Assembly: GCF_014066305.1 (NCBI RefSeq)
Contig: NW_023501087.1
Coordinates: 337,001 to 401,000, forward strand
Source: Letharia columbiana
Lineage: Eukaryota > Ascomycota > Lecanoromycetes > Lecanorales > Parmeliaceae
DNA length: 64,000 nt
Direction: 5' to 3'
Positions 33,894 through 43,731 of this stretch are shown in pieces. The notes under the pieces are model-generated. The model saw only the letters and a program-made list of their open reading frames with translations. It had not been told where the DNA came from and did not search any database. A program made the translations under genes and the position numbers. Each line of letters begins with the position of its first letter. Within the stretch, counting starts at the first letter, position 1.

Positions 33894-35632
33894 ATGAAGC
33901 TCCCGAACAGCAACGTAGCCATCATGGCATCTTCATTGATCGTTGCTGCTTCAGCAATACTGTCATTGGCTGCTGCTGCACCTGTTCAGGGTGGCATTCA
34001 TTCCGGATCGCTGAAAGCCAGACAAGCTCCGAGTTGCAACGTAGGCACTCAGGTCGATAATCTCGCCGCTTACGACAGTTCATGCTGGAATACACTCGAT
34101 ATCATGCCATATCTGACAAATTGGAAGGCGACAACTCCTACCTGTACCGACGCAGAAAACAGCGCCGGGCAAACACTAAGCTGCTGCGGGGCTTCTGAGC
34201 CCTGGTCAACCTGCTTCCTACGCTTGGCTACTAAGCAACTGAATACCTACGACTGTACCCAACTTGACCCAGCAGAGAGCGTAGGAACTTGCTCCCTTGA
34301 ATCCGACGGAGGTCGGGCGTTTGCGTTGGACACTGGCCTAGATCCGACCATTGCCTCACAGGTGAATTATGTGGTACTAAACATAATCATGATCAATAAC
34401 TTTTTTGGCATGTATTACACAGGTCAGCTGTTTTCCACATGTCCGACATGATTTCAAGCGTTGATCGATAGCCTAGCTCTCCAAACCGTGACATCGAACC
34501 CAGGACAGACCTTGAATTCTTTGGCCTCCAACAGCGCTTCAACCGAGCTAAACCTGATGAACGTGGGCTTGGATTTACAGAACGTGATGGCGGCATTGAC
34601 ACTAGGTCTGGCATTCCCTGAGGTACGTACTTCCCAACCCTCGTTTCCACCATCCACCAGACTGACCCCTCAAGGTCGCAACCCCCCAGATCAGCACCGT
34701 CTCCTCCGACGGCACAACTACCACAGCCACAAACCCAACCAAACGTGACCCACAATCTTCAGACCCGGGCACATCATCGAGTTCCGCACCTGCAAGCAGC
34801 GCATCCATCCTTGCCGGCGGATGCAGTTACGGCTGGCTAGCCAGTTATTACCAAGACGGTCGACACCACCGCAGACAAGAGTCAGTCACCTGTGCGAACG
34901 GAACACACACCGAATCAGATCCCAACGCCTCCAGTTCCTCGCCTTTGACCTTAGACCCTACTTCCCCACCGGTCGTCATCTTCAACCAAGCCCTCCGGCA
35001 AAGCCCCAACGTCGCGTCGGCGATGTGGCCAGCCGCCGTCAACCCCGCCACCGACACCCTCGCCAACCTCCCCAGCGCCCACCTCGACAGCGCCAGCTTC
35101 GCTCCCATCCTCACCGCCGGCCTTCAACCCATCATGAACGACGTCGGCACCTTCATCGCCTTCGCCGGCAACGGCCTCTTCTCCACCCCCCCTCACCTCC
35201 ACCGACGACCCCTCCGTCTACACCTCCGGCTACACCGGCGCCCTGGACACCCACATCCTCTCCGCCATCCTCGCCAACAACTCCATCTCCGCGACCCCCG
35301 GCTCCACCGTCGCGGCCAACCCTTGCACGAGCGGTCCCGTGTGCGCCTCGTCGTACTGGTCGCCCGTCACGGGGCGCCAGTACGCCTTCGCGGGGTCGGG
35401 CACGTCGTCGCTCATCCAGGAGGCGGTGGCGACGTTGGAGGTGGATCTCCCGGTGCTGTTCGACGGCGCCTACAATTGCACCTTGGCGGGCCGCGCGGGC
35501 GGGTCCGTGGTGAGTCTGAATCCGGACGGTTCGTTGGACATGGCCTGTTTGAGCGTGCTGCCGATGTATGTGGGCAAGGGCGGGTGTCCTGCTGGCGCTG
35601 TGTGGGTGGATGGGAAATGTCCGTTCGGTTGA
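33894..35632 (+). CDS. Secreted Cys-rich protein, frame broken in a C7 run
   Basis: I read exons 33894-34422, 34477-34622 and 34675-35632. Introns are 54 nt (GTCAGC...CCTAG; a 36-nt alternative ends at 34458) and 52 nt (GTACGT...CTCAAG). A signal peptide is clear (ASAILSLAAAAPVQG). The first part has paired cysteines (SSCWNTL, TLSCCGASEPWSTCFLRLA) and a helical stretch (NYVVLNIIMINNFFGMYYT); the second holds IFNQALRQSPNVASAMWP and a C-terminal CPAGAVWVDGKCPFG. At 35186-35192 a run of seven C shifts the frame: upstream coding runs in one frame to GNGLFSTPP and continues one base later as LTSTDDPSVYTSGYTG. With six C the frame is intact. No enzyme family is recognised. It may be a sequencing error or a real defect. 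Confidence 0.75.
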
Positions 35633-36028
35633 TCCTTGTGGGGGTGAGGGATGTGTGGGACGCGGGAGGTGGGTGGGACGTTCGTTCCGCGTTGGAACGA
35701 TGGATGGGGATGGGGATGGGGAGACGGCAGCACGGGCGCTTTGGCGGCTTCAATCCGGTCTCGTATGCTCAAGATTTTACGTTGCTTTGCAGTATTGGAA
35801 CGAGTGTAATTATCATTCACTACGGCATTTGCTTCTATTCGATCAAGTTTCACATACTCTAGACAAAATTACTCCCAGCCATGGCGATCCCCGCGGCAAG
35901 TGCGCCGGCCAGGTGGGGCAGACGTCATTGCAATCTTTGACCCACTCTGCGTACAATCATCATGCTCAATCACTGGACACTCTTCTTCCCGCCACAACCT
36001 CAATTGACCAAGTTCAAACACGGTCGCA
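35633..36028. other. Intergenic region
   Basis: Short spacer with no recognised element; terminator of the secreted-protein gene and promoter of the dienelactone hydrolase gene. Confidence 0.5.
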
Positions 36029-37339
36029 ATGTCTCAGAACGTGGGAATGAGCAACTGCTGCCTGAGTGGCAAGGTGCATCAAGGCCAACCCGCCGGCCGA
36101 GAGGATGAAATCGGCGGCCTCTCAACTTACATTTCGGAGCCGGAGAACCACTCCAAGGCCAAGTCGATAATCTTCATTTGCGACAGTGGGTTGCCTCATC
36201 TGCCACGCATCCTCGTCATCCATACTCCTGGGCTCCTGTGTCTTGCCCTGCTAACACACCAATCTTCAGTCTTCGGTTACACATTCCCCAACATCCGCCT
36301 CCTGGCCGACGAATATGCCAAAGCGGGCTTCTACGCATACGTGCCGGACTTTCATCAGGGCGACTCCTTGCCATTGTCCTTTCTGGACAATGTCGAGCCC
36401 CCTCTCAAGACGCAAGAAACACGCACCCTAGTCGACAAAGCTAAGGATGCCGTCATCGTGCCTACCACTTTAGGCCCGTGGCTCGCCAAACACCGCGAAG
36501 GTGTCTCCCGGCCCTTGATCGACGGCTTCGTCAATACCGTGCGCATGACGCCTGGCACGAACAAGATCGGGGCAATCGGGTTCTGCTGGGGCGGGCGGTA
36601 TGCGATTCTGCAAGCCCACGGGCAGGGCAAGAGTGGAAAGGGCAGTGATATTGGGGGCGTGGATGCGGCGTATGCTGTGAGGCACTTCTTGGAGATGTGT
36701 CTTCCTGTTTGATACTGCGTTCCAAGTCACGAGACATGTTGTGGGAGCCAATTGCTCGTCCTCCCTCGCGTTATATTCCCTCAACATGTCTCGCGACGCG
36801 AACACTATCTCGAAACCGAAATACTGACTCCGAACTGTGCTAGTGTCATCCGAGCCTCGTAGCTGTACCAGCCGACTTCGACCCCGTGGAGATGCCGCTA
36901 AGTCTGGCGATGGGGACAAAAGATTCTCTTTTGGATCAGGGGACCGTGGGCAAGATTCAGGATTTGATGGCGAAGAAGACGGCTGTGCCGCATGAGATTA
37001 GGGTGAGTTGGCCCATCCTTTGGAGTTGAGGTTCGACCTGGTGGATTCGCGCTGACATGTTGGGATAGCTGTATGAGGATCAGATCCATGGCTTTGCACT
37101 GCGTAATGATTGGAGCAGCGATAAAGATAAGAAAGCTATGGAGTACGTATTTGCGGATCCCATATTATCCCGTTTTGGAGCAAGTCTCGAGTCTTGAGAC
37201 ATTTCTCGGGAGTCTTTACTCTCGAAACACGTTTTAACGCTGGCTATACCTCCTCAAATGGGCAATACTGACGGCGAAAATGTAATCTAGTGAGTCGGCA
37301 CAGCAGGGCATTGAGTGGTTCTCCAAGTATCTGTCGTAG
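36029..37339 (+). CDS. Dienelactone hydrolase family protein
   Basis: Five exons: 36029-36185, 36270-36676, 36844-37002, 37069-37142 and 37291-37339, giving 281 residues; all junctions keep frame. The alpha/beta-hydrolase fold of the dienelactone hydrolase family is supported by a Cys-Asp-His triad: nucleophile C158 in GFCWGGRY, D215 in MGTKDSLL, and H248 in QIHGF. The start of the domain, YISEP...IIFICDIFGY, also fits. The first open frame reads through intron 1, but splicing restores CDIFGY, the usual family sequence. Members hydrolyse dienelactones or similar lactones and esters; the real substrate here is unknown. No signal peptide is seen, so it is probably cytosolic. Confidence 0.92.
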
Positions 37340-38588
37340 GTTTGTTGGCCATTCACGGCCTGCTGGCGCGTCATTGTGCTGGACTCTTGAGGCCCATGAA
37401 GCCGCTTTGGGTTAGACAACTGATCGGTTCAATGAAGGCGTCAACGAGGTATGAAGATAGCATCTCACGGCTGAGATTCTGGACCTGCACGATGCCGTTT
37501 CTGGCAATGAAATAACCGGTTCTTGATAATCGCATGCCTAGTCCAACTGCAGAGTTCCTAATGCGTCGACACCTTGGATGCAGGAAGTACCGTAGATTTC
37601 CTTTTGATACGCACACAATTCAAGGCTATCGTTCCTAGCTGCATGGTAAGCCCGTCGACTATTGGGGGCCTCATGGAGGTAAGGCACTCTCTACGAAAAA
37701 GACAGGTAGATGTTGCATGATTTCCTATGATCGTATCAGTACTCCAAAGTACTCGGTAGGTTCAAGTTGGCCGTTGGTATTGACGTTTCATGATATTTGA
37801 TGGGCCGAGTCGATTGAATTCAGGAACAGGAAAACGATGCCGATTGGTGCAGAAGAAGCACAACATCGTGCATTTCGCCTTCCGAGTTTTGTACCGCCTT
37901 TTTTTGATGGAATTTTGTATATGAAGCCGTATCAACAAAGAGCGTGATGCTCATCTATCTCCGCCTTTCTCACTTGAATGGCGTGTGATCAAGGTGATAT
38001 CGAAGTGGGAGGCAAACCCGATAGAGAGCGGACACTAATTTAGTTTAACGGGAAGCATGACGCGCTACGAAGATCCACTAGCCGCGCCTTCCAAATTGAG
38101 ATCCACAATCAATTCCAAGCCAGTGAGCCTGCCCATCCACTCTCCCTTTCCAATTGACGCCCACTCTCTCTTTTACAGAGCCTATCCATCTTCAAGTCAA
38201 GCCACTCCTTCAGCCCTTCTTTAATCCCTCCAAGAGAGCGAGTTCGAATGGACTGCTCGACTGTGGCTCATCTGTAGCGTAATAATCTAAGTGACACCCT
38301 CTTGGTGCAAAGAGGCAAGGAGGCGGCCTCCAACATTCCCTTTCAATATACACCTCATAGTCCAGGCTTATCGACCGCCTTCCATCAATCGAAAGGTTCT
38401 GCATCACAAGACCCATTGAAAGAAAAGCAATTGAAAGCAGCCCTCAAAGTGGAGACTCACCCTTCTTCCTCGTCCAATCTCACAGCAACTCTGACACCTT
38501 GGAATCGGCCCACACTCACTACATTCACTACATTTACTATAATCAAGTTCCAAAGATCATCAATCACGCTGCACGCTCCGCTGCAGTC
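37340..38588. other. Intergenic region
   Basis: About 1.25 kb without a supported gene; probable long promoter and leader of the gene starting at 38589. Confidence 0.5.
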
Positions 38589-39179
38589 ATGTCCTACAAC
38601 GAGAAACATATCGTTGGTGCCGAAGTCGTTCACCTAGAACCACCACCACAACCATCATACAATAATACCCTCACCAAAACCGAGAGCATCTCCAACTCAA
38701 CTTTGTATCCCTCCTCCGAGTACGATGCTACCTCGAGAGACGACTACCCACCTTCCTCAGATCATCCATTCTCCCCTTTCTACTCCCATCCTACAACCCG
38801 CACTTCCCTGGAACAAAAGAAGTCGGAGTCGAAAGTCCGCTTCCAAATCTACGAACACGATCTCGAAGCTGGCTCACGGGTTACACAATTCACACAATCA
38901 GATCTGGCTCAACCATCTCATACAGACGATGCAGTATGGCCATCCAGTAGAGCCCGAAAACAGCACGAGGCAATGGTCAAGAGCAAGAAGCATCATTCAT
39001 ACAGTCCTTTTAAACGCATGAGCAAGAGGCAGAAATTCTGGGTACAAGCTTTGATTGCTGTCATCATCGTTGGGGCGATAACGGGATTGGGAGTCGGGAT
39101 TACGAAGGCGGTTGGGGGTGGTGTCTTCAGAACATCCAACGATTCAAGCGCTCCAATTGGGAACAACGATAATCATTGA
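38589..39179 (+). CDS. Small single-pass membrane protein, fungal family
   Basis: ATG at 38589 gives 196 residues. The first ~140 residues are hydrophilic and disordered, rich in Ser/Pro/Tyr. A basic segment (KSKKHHSYSPFKRMSKRQK) precedes one membrane helix, WVQALIAVIIVGAITGLGVGI, and a short Gly/Asn-rich tail outside it. The positive-inside rule puts the long N-terminal part in the cytosol. I recall similar tail-anchored small proteins in Dothideomycetes without a known function. The frame is also open upstream from 38499, but the first ATG is the most plausible start. Confidence 0.75.
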   Translation: MSYNEKHIVGAEVVHLEPPPQPSYNNTLTKTESISNSTLYPSSEYDATSRDDYPPSSDHPFSPFYSHPTTRTSLEQKKSESKVRFQIYEHDLEAGSRVTQFTQSDLAQPSHTDDAVWPSSRARKQHEAMVKSKKHHSYSPFKRMSKRQKFWVQALIAVIIVGAITGLGVGITKAVGGGVFRTSNDSSAPIGNNDNH

Positions 39180-39998
39180 GAGGCTCAGCATAATGTTGGT
39201 ACGCAGCGATATGCACATGTTCTATCCCTCTGCCACCATGCTATAAGCGAATCACCGAGACTGACGTTACAAAGGTTACGCTTACGTGTTCTGTCTCTCT
39301 TTGGAGTCGGTTGCAATCTTCGGGCGGCCGTTTCCATTTACATTCTAATCGATTCTGCGCAGCGAGCCCCCTCGCCGATCTCTGATGCATCGCAGCATGT
39401 TACTGCTGCAACGCTCTTCTCTTCCGTCAGGAGGAGTTCAAGCGCCCTCCATGGTCCTTACCCTACAGACTTAAGGGCGCTACGCTATAACGACTTTCTC
39501 ATGGTCCGCCGCGCGTATATGTTCTCTCCTCAAGAGCGGCTCAATGCGCAGCACATAGACACGTATATATCGTGTCGATCCATGTTGATGCGTGGATGTC
39601 AGGCTTGGCGAGGAGGCAGTTGGGTTGGCTATTTGCACGTCTTCAGAGTTGGTCACGGAAACGATGGTCACATTCGAAGCGTAATATGTGTCGATATAGG
39701 GGCCTGGAGCTCCAATACAAGAGGACAGTTTCAGCCAATTGCAAGCGGCCTCTGCACCGCTTGCTAATCCACCTTATTGAAGCAATCATTCGTCTTCCGT
39801 TCTATGAATTCGTTCTCGCATGTCCAATGTCATGCTATAACAGTCTCCTATCCTTGTCCTCTTATATCATTCGTCCTCTTACCTTCGGCCACCCTGACCC
39901 TTGCCTGCCAGTCATGACCTCGTTGTCTACCCCTTTCGCTCGCTGGAGCCCTATGCTTTTCTTCTCCAACACCCTGGCCTGCTTCCCCTGCACCACAA
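39180..39998. other. Intergenic region
   Basis: About 0.8 kb without a confident gene. A 238-codon frame (39572-40288) overlaps the candidate at 39999 in a different frame and is rich in Ser/Pro/His from pyrimidine-rich DNA. Confidence 0.4.
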
Positions 39999-40259
39999 AT
40001 GATGGCTCTCCGCGATCCGCTCATACCAACCTCCCAAGCACCTCCATCCATCTCACCCATCGCTCTCTTTCCCTTTCCCAACCCCAACCACATCTTCTCT
40101 GCAGCAAGCCATCAGCACGGCGATCATCCGACCGCACTCAGGTAGTGCGCCGACAACCATACACCTCAGGCCTTCGATCCACCACCCCCTTTGCCTTTCC
40201 CAAACGGGATGGGATATCACTCTTCGAGTCACCACTCGCATCCGGATTTAGAAGAATGA
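39999..40259 (+). pseudogene. Candidate small His/Pro-rich protein split by in-frame TAG
   Basis: From ATGATG at 39999 the frame reads about 48 codons (MMALRDPLIPTSQAPPSIS ... HPTALR) and stops at TAG 40143-40145. The same frame then continues open for 37 codons (CADNHTPQAFDPPPPLPFP ... SHHSHPDLEE) to TGA at 40257-40259. Composition on both sides of the TAG is alike (Pro/His/Ser-rich), which suggests one former coding region, but no family is recognised. A 28-nt GT...AG segment spans the TAG but is too short for an intron and would change the frame. It may instead be noncoding. Confidence 0.3.
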
Positions 40260-40978
40260 ACAGATGTCCGTTTTTTCCCCGTGACTGACTGTTCCATCGC
40301 TGTCGTTCTTATCCGGTCCGATCAGTTTTGAATGCTTCGGCGGCCGGATGAAGCATGTGGATGAATGGATGAATGGATGAATGGATGAATGAATGATTTC
40401 TGTAGACGTGGTGGATGATGGTGTAGAGGGGACTGGGGGGCTGGAGACGAGCCGCCCGGCTCGACGTGAACGCATGCGGTAGGGATGTGGCTCTGTTGGG
40501 ATGGATGGATGGATGGATGGGATTGGCGTTCGGGGCGGGGGGTTGAATGGGATTGTGCTGGGGGGGGGTTTCGGTTGCGGTTGACGGTGGTTGTGTGCGG
40601 TTGCTGATGTCACTTCCCTCGTGGCACTTTTCCGCCCCCCCTCATCTCTGCTTGCTGCCCTTTTTTTCGGGTTTGGTTTCGCGCCTCTTGTGGTCGGTCG
40701 GTCAGTCAGTCGCGGAGAGCGGTGACGGCAGGTATGTGAGAAATAAGTCGGGCGCTTGGAACTTTGTGCAATACAAGATCACGAGGACTCTTTGTTTGTG
40801 ATGGCGACGGGAGGTCTACGACCGGCTGCGAGTACGGGCACGACTCCCCCGGGGAGATCACGTAGGTACGTAACGTCCCCCAAAGAAAAGAGAAAATAAA
40901 TTCCGACGAGGTCCAGCCAATCGCCGACCCCACTCCCTCAAAGGTCTGCCGCCTCAACCCCTCCTACCGATATCGCCT
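40260..40978. repeat. GATGAATG/GGAT microsatellites in G-rich intergenic DNA
   Basis: ATGAATGG-type units at about 40350-40400 and GGAT units at about 40499-40522, then a nine-G run near 40560. No gene is supported; this is the downstream flank of the GDSL gene, which reads leftward and ends at 40979. Confidence 0.6.
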
Positions 40979-42714
40979 TCACAGCGGAGGAAACGGAAAC
41001 TTCTTGACCGTCTCCTGCATATCCTGCGCCACGAGCTGATGTACATGGCTCATCGGGTCCACATACTGCATCCAATACCACTCATCCTGATGCTTGAGCG
41101 TGACGCAGTAGTCCCAGTTCTTCGTGATCCGGACCCCGTCCACCACCGTGCCGTTGACCGCCAGCACGGCCGCCGGCTCCTCGGCGTCCCCGTCGCAGAA
41201 GGAGGGGAACCCGTTCGTGTCCCGGATGTTGGGGAACGCGCCGCCCGGGTCCGCGTACAGGTCCGACATGAAGGTGAAGGCGTCGTAGCGGACGACCCGG
41301 TCGGCGTGGGGCAGGGCCGCGAGAGCCGGCCTCGAGGGCGGCGTTGGCGGAGGCGATGGCGGCGCCCAGGGCGTCCCATTGCGACGTGGTGTTGATGCCG
41401 AGGAAGTTGGGCCAGAGCGGGGCGTGGTTTTTGGGGTAGAGGTTGGCCACGAGGACGTACGGCGCCCCGGCGTCGAGCAGGGTGGAGACGAGGTTGGGGA
41501 TCTTGGTGGAGATGTTCAAGGAGAACTCGTCGTTGAGGGTCGGGTTGTCGATGCCGAGGGTGCCTTTGTAGGCAGCGTCCATGTCGTTGGCGCCGATCCA
41601 CAGGAAATGCAGCGCGTTTTTGTTGACGCCGCCGTTGATGTAGTCGTTTATCTGGACTTTGGCACTCGGGGCTCCCCAGCAGGGTTCACTGAATTCGCCG
41701 TGGATTGAACCACGGCCCGTCCGCGAGACTGGCGCTGAAGTTGGACTGCTGCATCGTATCGTCAATGGTTGCGCCGAAACGGCTCCCTCCCCAAGCACCC
41801 CCGAAAGCGAAGTTTTGATCCATAGGCACGCCGAGGAGGTCGGTGAGATAGGAGACGGCGACGGGTCCGCTGGTCCAGGTGCGGGCGCCGTAGATGGTGT
41901 TCCCGTCGACCACGTTTGTCGGACTCCAAGCTGCGACATTGTGGGCGTAGCTGCCGTTCCCGTTATCTGACAGGTTGTCCCCAAAGGCGACGACGGCGCT
42001 GAATGGATAACCCCCGCTGTGAGATGGGGCCGCTGCAGAGGAGGCCGCGGTGGATGCTGGGGAGTCGTTGGCCGGAACCACCGAGGAGGCAGGGGTGGTT
42101 GTCGTTGCCGGAGAATCGGCGGCTGTTGAAGATGACGTTGTGTGATCTACCACGGTTGAGGGAGCATAGTCGAGATCGGGATTCTCGAGAGAGGCAAAGG
42201 AACCGGCGGAAAGGGTCGCGGAGCTCGGACTGGTACCACCTCCGCTGAGGAGGCTGGGACCTGAACCAGAACCCGAGTCGCCGGCGGCAGAGCTGGTCGC
42301 AGTGGGGTTCGACGTAGGTGCCTCGCCAGCGCTTGAATCAACCCCGGTAGTCTCGGGTTTGGAAGGGGGTGCAAAGTGCTTTCCATTGCCAGCGCCGTGC
42401 CTAGATCCTGCATGGGTCGGCTTTGGCCCAGAGACGACTGTCACGGATCCATCAGGGAGTGTATAAGTCGTTAACGGGTATTCAGTATCCTCACGCTCCT
42501 TCGTCCCACCCTCCTGGTGTTGCTCATATCCCTCAGGCGGGGGACCGGGAAGATGAACAGTCACGTCGATATCCTCCACAGTAGTGTCTTCCTCCACCAC
42601 GAGAACCTCGGTGCGTTTTCCCTTGTCGTGGCGATGTCTGTGAAGAGGATGGTGAACGGCCAGAGCGGAAGAGGCAAGGCAAGAAAGCAAACAGCAAAGA
42701 GCCGATGCACGCAT
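40979..42714 (-). CDS. Secreted GDSL/SGNH-type esterase, frame broken near 41327
   Basis: Exon 1 runs 42714-41714 and exon 2 begins at 41664, via a 49-nt intron (GTGGTT...CCCGAG; a 73-nt alternative with GTCTCG donor also keeps frame). The signal peptide is clear (CCLLSCLASSALA), followed by a ~200-residue Ser/Thr/Pro linker. The hydrolase domain starts near residue 240 with block I, AFGDNLSDNGNGSY; here the residue normally Ser in GDS(L) is Asn247. Further blocks are ALHFLWIGANDMDAAY and the C-terminal DPMSHVHQLVAQDM with a DxxH-like motif. At 41325-41331 the frame slips by one base: AALEA continues one base later as ALAALPHADRVVRYDAFTFM. Family role is ester hydrolysis of polysaccharide or lipid; activity here is doubtful. 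Confidence 0.8.
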
Positions 42715-43731
42715 GGCTTAGATTTTTTCCAAAAAAGAGGAAGATAATGTAGATGTAAGGAACGTAATGTTTACAGTGTCAGCTACAGAATGGTAGAGAC
42801 CGGCTATCGCAAAGCAAGCAAGAAAGGAATGAACGCGATCAGAGAGACCACCCAGTCAAAAAGACGACAACGACGGCGAGAAGGAAGTAAAGCAACGAGA
42901 CCGAGAGACGGACAGCTACATGATATTGACGCAAGGAGATTATCCCCCTTGGCGAAGAGGCCGAGAGTACCTTATGGTGTGGATAAGTTGAAACATCTAG
43001 GTAAAGGTGACGCATCCTGCCACCCCTCGCCCACTGCTAGACTCATCAGCCAACCGCGAACGCGCGTCGCTGGATAACTTATTACGGACCAAGGACGGCA
43101 AAACAATCAAACCAAGTCGACGGTAAAAGTCAACGGACAATAGGTATAATACACCCAATACTCTACTCACTCGGGGCTGTGAACCGGGCGATCCAAGTCC
43201 AACGGCCACGCGTGCCTCACGCTCACCATTGGTTGAAATGAGGGTCTGACATACCAATCACGGGTCATATAAATATGTTGGTGAAGGGTGAGGAAACGGT
43301 CGGCGCGTAGAGGTATCTATACTACGTATACAAGCGTACAAAGTTGGGGGGACGGGAAATTTAAGGGGTCGGTCCACCCCGCTTCGGGGTTGGGGTTGGA
43401 TCTCCTGGCCCATCCTTCCTAACTCGAAGCAGGTCTTTAGATTTGCACTCACATCGGGTTATATTTATCACGGTATCAAAGATCATGGTTGGAAGACCCT
43501 CGTGAAAGGAAGGGAAAAGCCCCGTCGAATGTGTTTGTGAATGCGTGGAAAGAAGACGGCAAAGTTCTGTGACACGAAGCGGATTGTTTATTATATATGG
43601 ATTCCTATAGCATAGGATATGTAGTATCTGTCAAAACCCACAAGACGCTGACCACCTCCAAGATGCTGTGCGTAATATGCCTGTCATGTCATCGTCATGT
43701 TCGTAGACTTTGCAGTCCCCCGTGTGGGAAG
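42715..43731. other. Intergenic region
   Basis: About 1 kb without a supported gene; promoter of the leftward GDSL gene and terminator of the leftward ABC transporter gene. Confidence 0.5.

Noticed and set aside
40142..40169. GT...AG segment as an intron removing the TAG
   Set aside because: 28 nt is too short for splicing and removal would change the downstream frame.
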